Below the pieces are notes generated by a model. The model searched no databases, was not told the origin of the DNA, and saw only the letters and a program-made list of their open reading frames with translations. Source: SZAS-103 sp036496805 (GTDB lineage Bacteria; Pseudomonadota; Gammaproteobacteria; Xanthomonadales; Xanthomonadaceae). From it: a stretch of 64,000 nucleotides of DNA. Position numbers and translations under genes: made by a program. The stretch lies in NCBI GenBank assembly GCA_036496805.1, contig DASXKN010000028.1, positions 62,001-126,000 of the forward strand. The letters are read 5' to 3'. Positions 38,802 through 47,028 of this stretch are shown here, one piece after another; position 1 is the stretch's first letter, and every line of letters begins with the position of its first letter.

Positions 38802-39015
38802 GACACACTACTCATCGGGAACAATCCTCGGCATTGTGATGCGAACTCATTGTCGCTGTTCGTGGCACGCTCTCATAGCTCTACGCAAGTGTGCATTTTC
38901 GGTGTATTTCTGACGTGCGAAGGCAAGCTCATTGTCGGGACGTGTTCCAACCGCCAGGCTTCGGCACACGCCTCCTATCCACAAGAGCACAGATCTCCCT
39001 TTTTGAGACGCATCC

Positions 39016-39699
39016 ATGAAAACCGCCCAACGACTCCGCGACGAATTCATTGACTCCATCATTCACATTCGTGGAGCAGCCACCCGCGTTACACGCAATT
39101 CGGGGCCAAAAGGCGTACTGACAGCTCCCGATTCGCACAAGATTGCCGAAGGGCTGTTCCTAAGCGCCGTAACGCATTGGGAAGAGTTGTGCCAAGCGCT
39201 TCTGGTGCTTGACCTGGCAACCTCCACCTTGGGGAAACTTCGCAAGGACGTGCGCCTGTTTCGTACTGCCAATTCACCCGTGCGGCTTGCCGAATTGATG
39301 ATGACTCATATTGATCATCCCAATGCGTTTTACGACTGGTCCGAGTTCAACCGCATCTGCGCCAGAGCAGACGCGTATCTCGCCCCCGGCCATCGATTCT
39401 CACCTCCCGCACCCATTCCGCCAGCAACAAAGCCGCCCCATTCAACGGCACTGCCGTCGGCAACGGTCGAGGATCTCGCTAGGTTCAAGCGAATTCGTAA
39501 TGCCGTTGCACACAAGACGGACAAGGCTTGGGAAAGCTTCATGAGCTTGGTCCGCGGCGCACCGTTCAACATGGCGCCGGCACAACGCCGCGGAATCACG
39601 CCAGGGCGATTTCTGGTCACGCAGCAGTGGAACGGGGTAACAGTCATTCATCACACATTGAATGTTCTGGAAGGTGCAGCTCGAGTGCTTGTGCCGTGA
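39016..39699 (+). CDS. HEPN-domain protein, probable RNase
   Basis: A 227-residue helical protein with the HEPN catalytic motif R-x4-H as Arg161...His166 in FKRIRNAVAHKTD. This is the RNA-cleaving signature of many toxin and abortive-infection proteins. The N-terminal helices include EGLFLSAVTHWEELCQALLV, also typical of the RiboL-PSP/MAE_28990-type HEPN groups. No nucleotidyltransferase (MNT) antitoxin gene is adjacent, so it does not look like a usual HEPN-MNT pair. The 214-bp gap upstream separates it from the divergent STAND gene, and its own promoter is expected there. It may act alone or cooperate with the neighbours. Confidence 0.72.
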   Translation: MKTAQRLRDEFIDSIIHIRGAATRVTRNSGPKGVLTAPDSHKIAEGLFLSAVTHWEELCQALLVLDLATSTLGKLRKDVRLFRTANSPVRLAELMMTHIDHPNAFYDWSEFNRICARADAYLAPGHRFSPPAPIPPATKPPHSTALPSATVEDLARFKRIRNAVAHKTDKAWESFMSLVRGAPFNMAPAQRRGITPGRFLVTQQWNGVTVIHHTLNVLEGAARVLVP

Positions 39700-39748
39700 T
39701 GCGATGAACGCTGGTCAGCGAATTGCTTGATTTGACGCCTGGAAACGC

Positions 39749-40825
39749 TTAGTCCTCCAGGACGCGCGCCGCCGGATTGTCGGCGGCCGTCCCAGCCTGA
39801 AAATACCCTATGACACTGGCTACCGACCGGTGTTCGGTCATCGCCATCAGCGCGGGCAGGGCGATCCCGCGACGGCCGCCCTCCGTCACGAACCCCGATC
39901 GCAGGCTATGACCGCCAAAGTCACCCTCGACGCCAGCCAGGGCAGCACGGCGACGAACGATCGCGGCGATAGCGTCGGGGGAGAGCCCATCACCGATTCG
40001 ATCCCCCCACAGTCGCCGGAAGATCTTGCCCTCCTTGAGCCCACTGGCCTCGATCCATCGCGCCAGCGCGTTGGCCGCTACGCCCAGGATCGGCTTGTCC
40101 GGGGTCGAGGTCGAATTCGGACCGGCCTGCTGGGTCTTGCTGTGCTCGAGCCGGTAGGCGAACTGGCGCTCGTCGATCCGACGCAGGTCCATGAAGTCGG
40201 CGGCGGCGATCTCGCTGCGCCGGCGCCCGCCGCTGGCGAACCCGAAAAATAACACCGCGCGGTCGCGCAACCCCTCCAGGGAGTCGTCGCAGGTAGCCAC
40301 CAGAGCTTCCAATTCACGCCGCGTGATCGCGGTTTTCTTGGCGGGTCGCTCGCCACGCTTGACCGCTGCGCGGCGCGCCCGCGCCAGCAGATGCCGCAAT
40401 GCCGGCTGCTCGCACGGATTGGCGAGCTTTTTGAGCTGGTGGACCTTCGACAGCACGGCCATGCGATGCACGATCGTCGAGAGCTTGAGCGCTCCGGGAT
40501 GCTTTTTGAGGCCGGCGGCCACCAGGTGCGCATCCAGCGCCGGCGGCAGTTCCCAGACCAAGCCCTCCTTCGAGCGGCGGGGGAGGTGATCGACGACGAA
40601 CTGGATGGCCGTCACCTCGGGGACGGGGAGGGTGATGGCGTCGCCGAAGCGCCCTTGGTGCCATGCCGCCCAGTAGCGCAGAGCGCTGGTATAGCTGCGT
40701 GTGGTGTTGGCGGAGGTGGCCTCGGCGAGGATCTCGCGCACCGCTTCGCGGGCACGCTCGGCCAGCTGGTCGGGCAGGGGCGTCGCCGGGATGTCGACGA
40801 GGGCGGACTTTTCGTTCTTTTTCAT
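39749..40825 (-). CDS. Tyrosine-type site-specific recombinase
   Basis: A 358-residue tyrosine recombinase. A core-binding SAM-like domain is at about 25-160 (NTTRSYTSALRYWAAWHQGR). The catalytic domain holds Arg near 202 (SGGRRRSEI), Lys230 (EHSKTQQ), His306-x-x-Arg309 (GGHSLRSGF), His332 (TEHRSV) and the nucleophile Tyr341 (VIGYFQAG). All expected residues are present, so it should be active. It is divergent from a KfrA-like gene, and the 110-bp gap between them holds a perfect 11-bp inverted repeat with a 7-bp spacer, the layout of a recombinase crossover site. Divergent recombinase-KfrA pairs occur in several integrative elements. Confidence 0.93.
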   Translation of the reverse strand: MKKNEKSALVDIPATPLPDQLAERAREAVREILAEATSANTTRSYTSALRYWAAWHQGRFGDAITLPVPEVTAIQFVVDHLPRRSKEGLVWELPPALDAHLVAAGLKKHPGALKLSTIVHRMAVLSKVHQLKKLANPCEQPALRHLLARARRAAVKRGERPAKKTAITRRELEALVATCDDSLEGLRDRAVLFFGFASGGRRRSEIAAADFMDLRRIDERQFAYRLEHSKTQQAGPNSTSTPDKPILGVAANALARWIEASGLKEGKIFRRLWGDRIGDGLSPDAIAAIVRRRAALAGVEGDFGGHSLRSGFVTEGGRRGIALPALMAMTEHRSVASVIGYFQAGTAADNPAARVLED

Positions 40826-40862
40826 ATGTAGAATGTGCTGAAAAATACGAAATAGGGCATTT

Positions 40863-40891
40863 ACCTGTGATAACTATCTTTTATCACAGGT
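40863..40891. promoter_or_regulatory. Perfect 11-bp inverted repeat between recombinase and kfrA: crossover site or operator
   Basis: Arms ACCTGTGATAA (40863-40873) and TTATCACAGGT (40881-40891) surround a 7-bp spacer. Two inverted arms with a 6-8 bp central region are what tyrosine recombinases cut, and the same layout serves as an operator for a dimer such as KfrA. It lies between two divergent starts, where overlap with both promoters is likely. I saw no second copy in the window by eye, so integration at an attL/attR pair is not demonstrated. Confidence 0.62.
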
Positions 40892-40935
40892 AGAGTCAAG
40901 CAGAGTAGGGCGCCGAAAAATCCCGGAGAACCGCC

Positions 40936-41874
40936 ATGCCCAAAGGCGTCACGCAGGACCAGGTCAACGCCGCGATCGACGCGCTCGTCGCCGCCGGCGA
41001 ACGCCCTACCATCGAGCGCGTGCGCCAGGCGCTCGGCACCGGCTCGCCGAACACGCTCACGCGCATGCTCGACGTCTGGTGGGCGCAGCTGCATGAGCGA
41101 CTCACGCGCCAGCAGGCCAAGCTCGCCGTGCCGGACGCGCCCGAAGCCGTCGCGATCGCCGCCACGAACTGGTGGCAGCTTGCACTCGAACACGCCACCA
41201 CAGCCGCCGAGCAGGGCACGGCGGCGCAGCGTGAGGCCTTGGCGCGCGACCGAGCGGAACTGGTGGCCGAGCGCGGTGCCTGCGAACAGCAGGCGCGTCA
41301 GTGCGCGGCGGACGTCGCCGAGGCCGTTACCGGCCGCACCGCTTCCGAGGCACGCCTGGCGGATCTTCAGCGGTTGCTCGACCAGCAGGCCGCCCAGGCA
41401 AGCGCCCTGCAGTCCCGCCTGGGGGACCTCCAGGCCCGCAACGAGCACCTGGACCGCCGACTCGAACAGTCGCAACGGGCCCTGCTCGCCGCGCGCGCCG
41501 ATGCCGTGGCCGAACGCACCGCACTCGAGGCCTCCCACCGCGCGACCGAAGACCGCTGGATGCAGGAGGTTGATCGCGCCCGCCACCAGAGCGGCGAGCT
41601 CACCGCGCGCCTGCAACGCATCGAGGCTGCGGCCGCGTCCGTGGCCGCCCAAGCGACGGCCGAGGTCCAGCAGGTAATGGCCAAGCTGCGCAACGCCGAG
41701 AAGGAACTCGCCCGTAGCGAAGCGCGCTACGCCACCGCCAACGGCCAGCTTGAGCGCCTGCAGGCCCGGATCGGCCAGGCACTGCTTGCGCGACCGCCTG
41801 CGGCCGCCCGGTCCCGCTCGGCGGCCTCACCGGGGCCAAACGCTGCCCGCGGCGCGGCCAAGCCGGCGAAGTAG
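40936..41874 (+). CDS. KfrA-like DNA-binding coiled-coil protein
   Basis: A 312-residue protein with an N-terminal KfrA-type HTH domain (GVTQDQVNAAIDALVAAGE, then PTIERVRQALGTGSPNTL at about 1-48), then a long coiled coil from about residue 90 to 280, rich in Ala, Gln, Glu and Arg. It ends in a Pro/Ala/Lys-rich tail. KfrA of plasmids binds repeated operators, forms filaments and controls its own gene, sometimes aiding stability. Here the divergent gene is a tyrosine recombinase, so this protein may regulate both and act as the architectural partner. A run of same-strand genes begins 56 bp after its stop codon. Confidence 0.86.
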   Translation: MPKGVTQDQVNAAIDALVAAGERPTIERVRQALGTGSPNTLTRMLDVWWAQLHERLTRQQAKLAVPDAPEAVAIAATNWWQLALEHATTAAEQGTAAQREALARDRAELVAERGACEQQARQCAADVAEAVTGRTASEARLADLQRLLDQQAAQASALQSRLGDLQARNEHLDRRLEQSQRALLAARADAVAERTALEASHRATEDRWMQEVDRARHQSGELTARLQRIEAAAASVAAQATAEVQQVMAKLRNAEKELARSEARYATANGQLERLQARIGQALLARPPAAARSRSAASPGPNAARGAAKPAK

Positions 41875-41930
41875 ACCGTTTCTCGCGCAGCGCGACGCAA
41901 ATCCAATAGGCTGTACGAGGAGGGAAAAGC

Positions 41931-42680
41931 ATGACGACCTTGTCGCGCATCGAATGGACCGAGCAGACCTGGAATCCCACCATCGGCTGCACCAAGATCT
42001 CGCCCGGCTGCAAGCACTGTTACGCCGAGACCATGGCCAAGCGCCTCAAGGCGATGGGGGTGGCCGCCTACAGCCAGGGATTCCGCCTGCGGCTGCTGCC
42101 CGATCGGCTCGACGAGCCGCTCACGCGCACCAAGCCAACGATCTACTTCGTCAACTCGATGAGCGATCTGTTTCACGAGAGCATCCCGGACGCCTTCATC
42201 GACCAGGTCATGGCGGTCATCGCCAAGACACCGCGGCACCGCTACCAGATCCTGACCAAGCGCCACGAGCGGCTCGGTGAGTACTTCCGCGAGCGCACCG
42301 TGCCGCGCAACGTGTGGCTGGGCGTATCGGTCGAGAACCGCCGGCACGGCGTCGAGCGCATCAGCGTGCTGCAGCGTATTCCAGCGCAGATCCGTTTTCT
42401 GTCCTGCGAACCGCTGCTCGAGGACCTCGGCGAACTTGACTTGGCCGGTATTCACTGGGTCATCGTGGGAGGAGAGTCCGGTCCCAAGGCCCGGCCCATG
42501 CGCCCGGAATGGGCGCGCGCCATTCGCGCGCAGTGCGACGAGCAGGGCGCCACGTTCTTTTTCAAGCAATGGGGAGGCTGGGGCGCTGACGGAAAACGCC
42601 GCTCCAAGAAGGCCAACGGTCGCGAGCTCGACGGGCAACAGTGGAACGGCATGCCCGCGCAGCCTGCGCCGATGGCCTGA
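41931..42680 (+). CDS. Three-Cys-motif protein (Gp37/Gp68, DUF5131 family)
   Basis: A 249-residue protein with the cysteine motif CTKISPGCKHCYAE (Cys20, Cys27, Cys30; a C-x6-C-x2-C version of a metal or radical-SAM-like cluster site) and the family sequence IEWTEQTWNPTIGC at the N-terminus. Other family marks are YFVNSMSDLFHE, QILTKRHERL, NVWLGVSVEN, FLSCEPLLEDLG and WVIVGGESGPKARPM. A GGAGGG motif just before ATG 41931 marks the start. The partner TcmP begins 6 bp after the stop codon. The pair is known from phages and islands with unclear chemistry, and modification of a nucleic acid or protein is possible. The cysteine set looks intact. Confidence 0.9.
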   Translation: MTTLSRIEWTEQTWNPTIGCTKISPGCKHCYAETMAKRLKAMGVAAYSQGFRLRLLPDRLDEPLTRTKPTIYFVNSMSDLFHESIPDAFIDQVMAVIAKTPRHRYQILTKRHERLGEYFRERTVPRNVWLGVSVENRRHGVERISVLQRIPAQIRFLSCEPLLEDLGELDLAGIHWVIVGGESGPKARPMRPEWARAIRAQCDEQGATFFFKQWGGWGADGKRRSKKANGRELDGQQWNGMPAQPAPMA

Positions 42681-42686
42681 CGCGCG

Positions 42687-43967
42687 ATGTCCGCGAACGG
42701 CTACGACTGGACGATCGACGGCCCCTTGCCGGTTCTGCAGGATCACAGCCGGGCCAAGCACGAAGTGCTGCGTGCGTACCTGGTCAACTACCTGCGCATC
42801 CTGGCGCAATCGCCACACAGCCGGGGCGTTCGCGTCACCCTGGTCGACGGTTTCGCCGGCGGCGGCATCTACGCCACGCCCCACGGCGAGACGGTGCCTG
42901 GCTCCCCCTTGATTCTGTTGAACGCCCTCAAGGAAGCACGGGCATTGGTGTCGCTCGATCGGAAGGAACGCGGCATCCACGGCGACTACACCATCCAGGC
43001 CTTCGTGCACCTGGTCGAATCCAAGCCATCTACGTTCGAGTTCCTGTCGCGTTTGATCGCCGACGAGGCAGGCGCGCACGACGCCAACACGTCCGTGCAG
43101 TTGCACCGCGGCACCTTCGAATCCGCGTTGCCCGCCATTCTCAAAAGCATTCGTGCGGGCCGACAGCGCGGCGGGCGCAGTGTGTTCATCCTCGACCAGT
43201 ACGGCTGGAGCAAGGTGCGACTGTCGCTGGTGCGATCGATCTTCGAGCAGTTGCCCTCCGCCGAGGTGTTCCTGACGTGGATGATCGACAACCTGGTCAA
43301 CTTCATCTCCGAGCAGACGCTGGTCACGATCAACTCGGGCCTGCGAAAGGCGGGCTTGGGTGACCACCTGTCGGCAGAGCGGCTGGTGGAGGTCAAAAAT
43401 GCTCACCAGGACGCCGTCACCTGGCGCAGGGCCATCCAGTCGCTGCTCGCCGACGAGATCCGCGCGACCTCCACAGCAGCCTTCTGTACTCCCTTCTACG
43501 TCATTCCCCGCGAGAGCCACCGTGGGTACTGGCTGCTGCACCTGGCCCAGCACCTGCGCGCCAACGAAGAGATGAAGCGCATCCATTGGGCGAACAACAA
43601 CCTGCATCATCCCGGTGGATCGGGTTTCAACATGCTTGGATTCATCGGGAAGGGTGGTCAGTTGGGCTTCGACCATCGATTCGACGTCGATGCGCAGGCG
43701 AAGACGCAATCTGCGCTTCACGAGGACGTGCCTCAGTGGGTCTCGAGTCAGCGCGGTCCAGTCCGGTTTGGTGACCTGGTCGCCATGACAGCCAACGAAA
43801 CGCCGGCCCAACGCTCACAGTTGCAGGCGGCCGTGTTCGAGCTTGCACAGAGCCGAGAGCTGATGTTGCGTACGCTGAGCGGCTCCAAGCGACGTGGTGC
43901 ACACTGCCTCGAGGACGACGACGTCATCGAGCTTCCACGTCAGCTATGGCTGCTGCCTGGGATTTGA
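42687..43967 (+). CDS. tcmP: Three-Cys-motif partner protein TcmP
   Basis: A 426-residue member of the three-Cys-motif partner family, which always stands next to a Gp37/Gp68 protein. Family segments are HSRAKHEVLRAYLVNYLRI, VTLVDGFAGGGIYA (a Rossmann-like glycine loop that could bind SAM or nucleotide), the acidic VFILDQYGWSKV and MIDNLVNFI, and a C-terminal helical region with WANNNLHHPGGSGFNMLG. The start is 6 bp after the three-Cys gene, so the two are co-translated. The function is not established in the family; the methyltransferase-like loop suggests a nucleic-acid or protein modification role. No nearby restriction gene forms an obvious pair. Confidence 0.87.
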   Translation: MSANGYDWTIDGPLPVLQDHSRAKHEVLRAYLVNYLRILAQSPHSRGVRVTLVDGFAGGGIYATPHGETVPGSPLILLNALKEARALVSLDRKERGIHGDYTIQAFVHLVESKPSTFEFLSRLIADEAGAHDANTSVQLHRGTFESALPAILKSIRAGRQRGGRSVFILDQYGWSKVRLSLVRSIFEQLPSAEVFLTWMIDNLVNFISEQTLVTINSGLRKAGLGDHLSAERLVEVKNAHQDAVTWRRAIQSLLADEIRATSTAAFCTPFYVIPRESHRGYWLLHLAQHLRANEEMKRIHWANNNLHHPGGSGFNMLGFIGKGGQLGFDHRFDVDAQAKTQSALHEDVPQWVSSQRGPVRFGDLVAMTANETPAQRSQLQAAVFELAQSRELMLRTLSGSKRRGAHCLEDDDVIELPRQLWLLPGI

Positions 43968-44009
43968 GCCAGCACTGGCGCCCCGCGCCCAGTCACATTG
44001 GTCTGGACA

Positions 44010-44981
44010 ATGCTGATCTTCGCAGACGAATCAGGAACGTTCGCCCAGGCCCGCGACCCGGGCTCGTGGTGCGTCGTCTGCGGCTATGCCGTTGCCGAAC
44101 ATCAGCGTGCGCCGAGCTTGGAGGCGCTGCGCCGATACAAGTTGCGCGCGGGTCGTGCGAGCGGCGAGGAGGTCAAGCGCGCCGAGGTCGCCGAGGCAGT
44201 CTACTTCCGCTTCCTGGAGGACCTGGCAGAAATCGGTGGAATCGCCGTGCCGGTGGCGACCGACGCCGGACTTTATGACGACGTACTCAATGACCAGCGC
44301 GAGCAAGTCCGACTGATAAGGCAGCGTATTGGCGATGGGGCGACCGAAACCGATCGCGTTGCAACGGAATTGGCCAGCGCGATTGAGCGCCTGTCGTTGC
44401 AGCTATTCGTCGAAATCAACTGTCGAATCCACATGGCTTGGCGAACGATCAGGCTTGGAACGTTGTATTTCGTCCGCATGCGTCCAGCATCGTTGAGCGC
44501 CTTTCGCTGGCGAATGGACCGCAAGGACATCGCTCCGACCCTGGCCGAACGGGCCTATCGTCCGCTGTGGGCTGGCGTTGCCGCGGCGATTTCAAGAGAC
44601 GACCCGTTGAACATGTGGGACAACGCTGACTACCGCCACATGGAGAAGTTTCGGAAGCCGCCGGAACTCGCACCTACGGTCGAAGGACGCTGGTACGACG
44701 CCTCATCGCTGTGCCTGGACGAGCTTGAATTCGTCGATTCCATGGACCCGGGCGTGCAAATCGCCGACCTGGTCGCGTCCGGTGTCGGGGCTTGCCTGAG
44801 AAACAGGCTGCGTGACAACGAGCGAGGATCGCTGTTGCTGGGCCGCCTGATGCGCCGGGAGCGTGCGAAGGACCAAGCCGTGCAGGTGATCAAGTTCGGA
44901 TTTCGCGAACACATTCAATCCACGCCTGAGGCAACCGAAGCGATCCATCGAATGAGTGCAGTGGCTCCCGTACTCACCTGA
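44010..44981 (+). CDS. DUF3800 family protein
   Basis: A 323-residue protein with the DUF3800 hallmarks: an N-terminal MLIFADESGTFAQ strand (acidic pair Asp/Glu as in RNase H-like enzymes) and a C-terminal SMDPGVQIADLVASGVG motif with the family's Gln-x-Ala-Asp. The fold resembles RNase H/retroviral-integrase-like nucleases, though activity is unproven. Such genes are common in defence and mobile regions. I prefer ATG 44010 over a TTG 12 bp earlier, because the conserved strand begins there. It follows TcmP by 42 bp and probably belongs to the same transcript. Confidence 0.84.
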   Translation: MLIFADESGTFAQARDPGSWCVVCGYAVAEHQRAPSLEALRRYKLRAGRASGEEVKRAEVAEAVYFRFLEDLAEIGGIAVPVATDAGLYDDVLNDQREQVRLIRQRIGDGATETDRVATELASAIERLSLQLFVEINCRIHMAWRTIRLGTLYFVRMRPASLSAFRWRMDRKDIAPTLAERAYRPLWAGVAAAISRDDPLNMWDNADYRHMEKFRKPPELAPTVEGRWYDASSLCLDELEFVDSMDPGVQIADLVASGVGACLRNRLRDNERGSLLLGRLMRRERAKDQAVQVIKFGFREHIQSTPEATEAIHRMSAVAPVLT

Positions 44982-45077
44982 ACCCAGGGAACTGGATCTG
45001 TAACAGTTGAGGTAATCACTGGCGTGCCAAGCTGAGCAAGGGCTGGCGCACCGACTCTCGCAGACCAAGGCAGCCAA

Positions 45078-45575
45078 ATGTCCATCCACTCCAAAGCTCG
45101 GCGCGATGCGCGCAAGAAGAAGCAGGGCAAACAACGACGGGGCGCTGCTGCGCGTACGATCGAGCCACATGCCACCCTGCACGATGGGGGTGGTGCATTG
45201 CTCGCCGGCGCCGGACGTCGCGGCAACGAGTGGGTCATTGTGCTGGACGGCAAGGTCGTGGCGGGGACCGAGAGCCCCGCCATGACCATGGCCATGCTGC
45301 GCCACATGGCGAGCGTGCGCGAAAGCGAAGGGCTGCCGGTGCGCCTGGCGTATTCGACTCAGCTGAAATCGCTGGCAAGTCTCGAAGCGACGAGGCAGGG
45401 CAAGACGCTCGCAGAACTCCTGAGCGCCTTGGAGACCGAGCGCCTGGAGCGTCACGGGCACGACGTCGCATCGGGCGACGCCTTGGACGCGGCATCGACA
45501 GTCGATATGGCACTGCCGATGGGCAACGAACCCTCGACGGACGAGCTGTCACCAGGAGGACGGCCCGATGGCTGA
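45078..45575 (+). CDS. Unknown protein coupled to an AlbA_2 gene
   Basis: A 165-residue protein that I do not recognise. The N-terminus is strongly basic (SKARRDARKKKQGKQRRGAAA), as in nucleic-acid-binding tails. A strand-rich core (NEWVIVLDGKVVAGTES) and a helical stretch (MTMAMLRHMASVRESEG) follow. The C-terminus is acidic and Pro/Ser-rich. Its end overlaps the start of the AlbA_2 gene by 8 bp, so the two are coupled and may act together. No signal or membrane segment is present. Confidence 0.6.
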   Translation: MSIHSKARRDARKKKQGKQRRGAAARTIEPHATLHDGGGALLAGAGRRGNEWVIVLDGKVVAGTESPAMTMAMLRHMASVRESEGLPVRLAYSTQLKSLASLEATRQGKTLAELLSALETERLERHGHDVASGDALDAASTVDMALPMGNEPSTDELSPGGRPDG

Positions 45576-46911
45576 GATCACTGCGCAGTTGCAGTCGTTA
45601 GTGGATGATCCACGCGAGGCCCAAGACATTGAGGTCAAGCAGTGGCTGGACCTGGCCGGCAAGGGTGACCAAGCCACCCTGGCGAAAGCGGCAATCGCGC
45701 TCGCCAATCACGGTGGCGGTTTCATCTTGCTCGGCTTCAAGGAACTCGCTGACGGTGCCTTTGAACCACATCTTCCGCATCCGGAGAGCCTGGTGACCTA
45801 CAGCCAGGACGCGATCGCCCGCATCGTGGCCACGTACGCCGAGCCGCCGTTCCAGGTATACGTCACGCACGTCTTCCGAAATGCCGACGGTACCAAGTAC
45901 CCCGTGGTGCAGGTGCCCGGGAGCCATCGCACGCCGATCATCGCCAAGAAGGGAAGTCCTGACCAGAAGACGCTAATTCCCGGGCGGGTCTACATCCGTC
46001 GCCCCACGCCGGAAAGCGCAGAGCCTGGAAGTGCCATCGAGTGGCGGGACCTGCTCGATCGTTGCATCCGCGCAGGGCGGGATGAATTGCTCGACGCGAT
46101 TCGCGGAGTGCTCGATGGCCGCGGCGAGGCGACGGCGCCCCCGAAACCGACCAGCATGGAGGTCTTGCAGGCCTGGACCGAGGCTGGCGTCGATCGCTGG
46201 CGAGCGCTGGCACCTGAGCCCCGCGACAACGCGCCGGTCGATCCCCCGGGCAAATACATCGTGGCCTACCAGATCGAGGGTGAATTGCCGGAGCGCTCGT
46301 TGAACGAACTCCTGGACATCTTGCGCGTCGTCCCCGGATACACCGGCTGGAGGCCATGGTGGGTGCCGACGCGCGATGGTATTCGGCCGTACCTGTTCGA
46401 CGGCTTGATCGAGTGCTATCACGGCTACGACGGCAGCCGTACCTCGAATCCGGCCCACGCGGACTTTTGGCGCGCCAGCACGCGTGGCCAGATGCTGATT
46501 ATCCGGGGGCTGGACGAGGACTCGTATTCCGATCGCGCCGTGCCAGGCACCGTGTTCGATGTGGTGCTGCCTGTGTGGCGCGTGGGCGAGTGTCTGGCGC
46601 ACGCAGCCAAGCTGGCCTCTCGATTGGTGGACGGAGCGCGGTCCGTTACGTTCAGTCTGACTTATACCGGCTTGCAGGGTCGTGAGTTGGTGCACATGGA
46701 GCGGCGTCGCTTCGTCCACGAGGGCCGAGTCGCCCGGCAGGACCGCTTTTCGACCTCGCTGACCGTGCCCAGCGATCAGATCGCCGATCAGTTGCCCGAG
46801 CTGGTGCATGGCTTATTGCGACCGCTGTACGCGCTGTTCGACTTCTTCGAGCTTCCGAAGTCACTGGTGGACGACGAACTGATGAGGATGCGCTCGGGCC
46901 GGTACAATTGA
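45568..46911 (+). CDS. AlbA_2 (Schlafen-like) domain protein
   Basis: A 447-residue protein with an N-terminal AlbA_2 domain at about 15-130: DIEVKQWLDLAGKGDQATLAKAAIALANHGGGFILLGF is the typical E-x-K ... N-x-x-GG-x-hhhG arrangement, here given in pieces as EVKQWLDL, AIALANHGGGFILLGF and YIRRPTPES. AlbA_2 domains occur in DNA-binding regulators and in Schlafen-type RNA/tRNA-cleaving immune proteins; the conserved Glu/Lys could be catalytic in the latter. The second half (about 200-447) is a separate alpha/beta region without a known family. It overlaps the upstream unknown gene, suggesting a two-protein unit. Confidence 0.83.
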   Translation: MAEITAQLQSLVDDPREAQDIEVKQWLDLAGKGDQATLAKAAIALANHGGGFILLGFKELADGAFEPHLPHPESLVTYSQDAIARIVATYAEPPFQVYVTHVFRNADGTKYPVVQVPGSHRTPIIAKKGSPDQKTLIPGRVYIRRPTPESAEPGSAIEWRDLLDRCIRAGRDELLDAIRGVLDGRGEATAPPKPTSMEVLQAWTEAGVDRWRALAPEPRDNAPVDPPGKYIVAYQIEGELPERSLNELLDILRVVPGYTGWRPWWVPTRDGIRPYLFDGLIECYHGYDGSRTSNPAHADFWRASTRGQMLIIRGLDEDSYSDRAVPGTVFDVVLPVWRVGECLAHAAKLASRLVDGARSVTFSLTYTGLQGRELVHMERRRFVHEGRVARQDRFSTSLTVPSDQIADQLPELVHGLLRPLYALFDFFELPKSLVDDELMRMRSGRYN

Positions 46912-47028
46912 TGCCGCTTCGCGAGAAGCAGGACATATTACTGGACGCGAGCTGACCGCTGGTAAGCGTATGAATGGGCTCCAGGGCTTGGGCAATACTG
47001 CCTCGAATCCCTGCCGTAACTATTCAGC

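Noticed and set aside
39749..40825. Integrase as marker of a prophage
   Set aside because: No capsid, terminase, portal, tail or lysis gene was seen in the window. The three-Cys protein family occurs in phages, but that alone is not enough.
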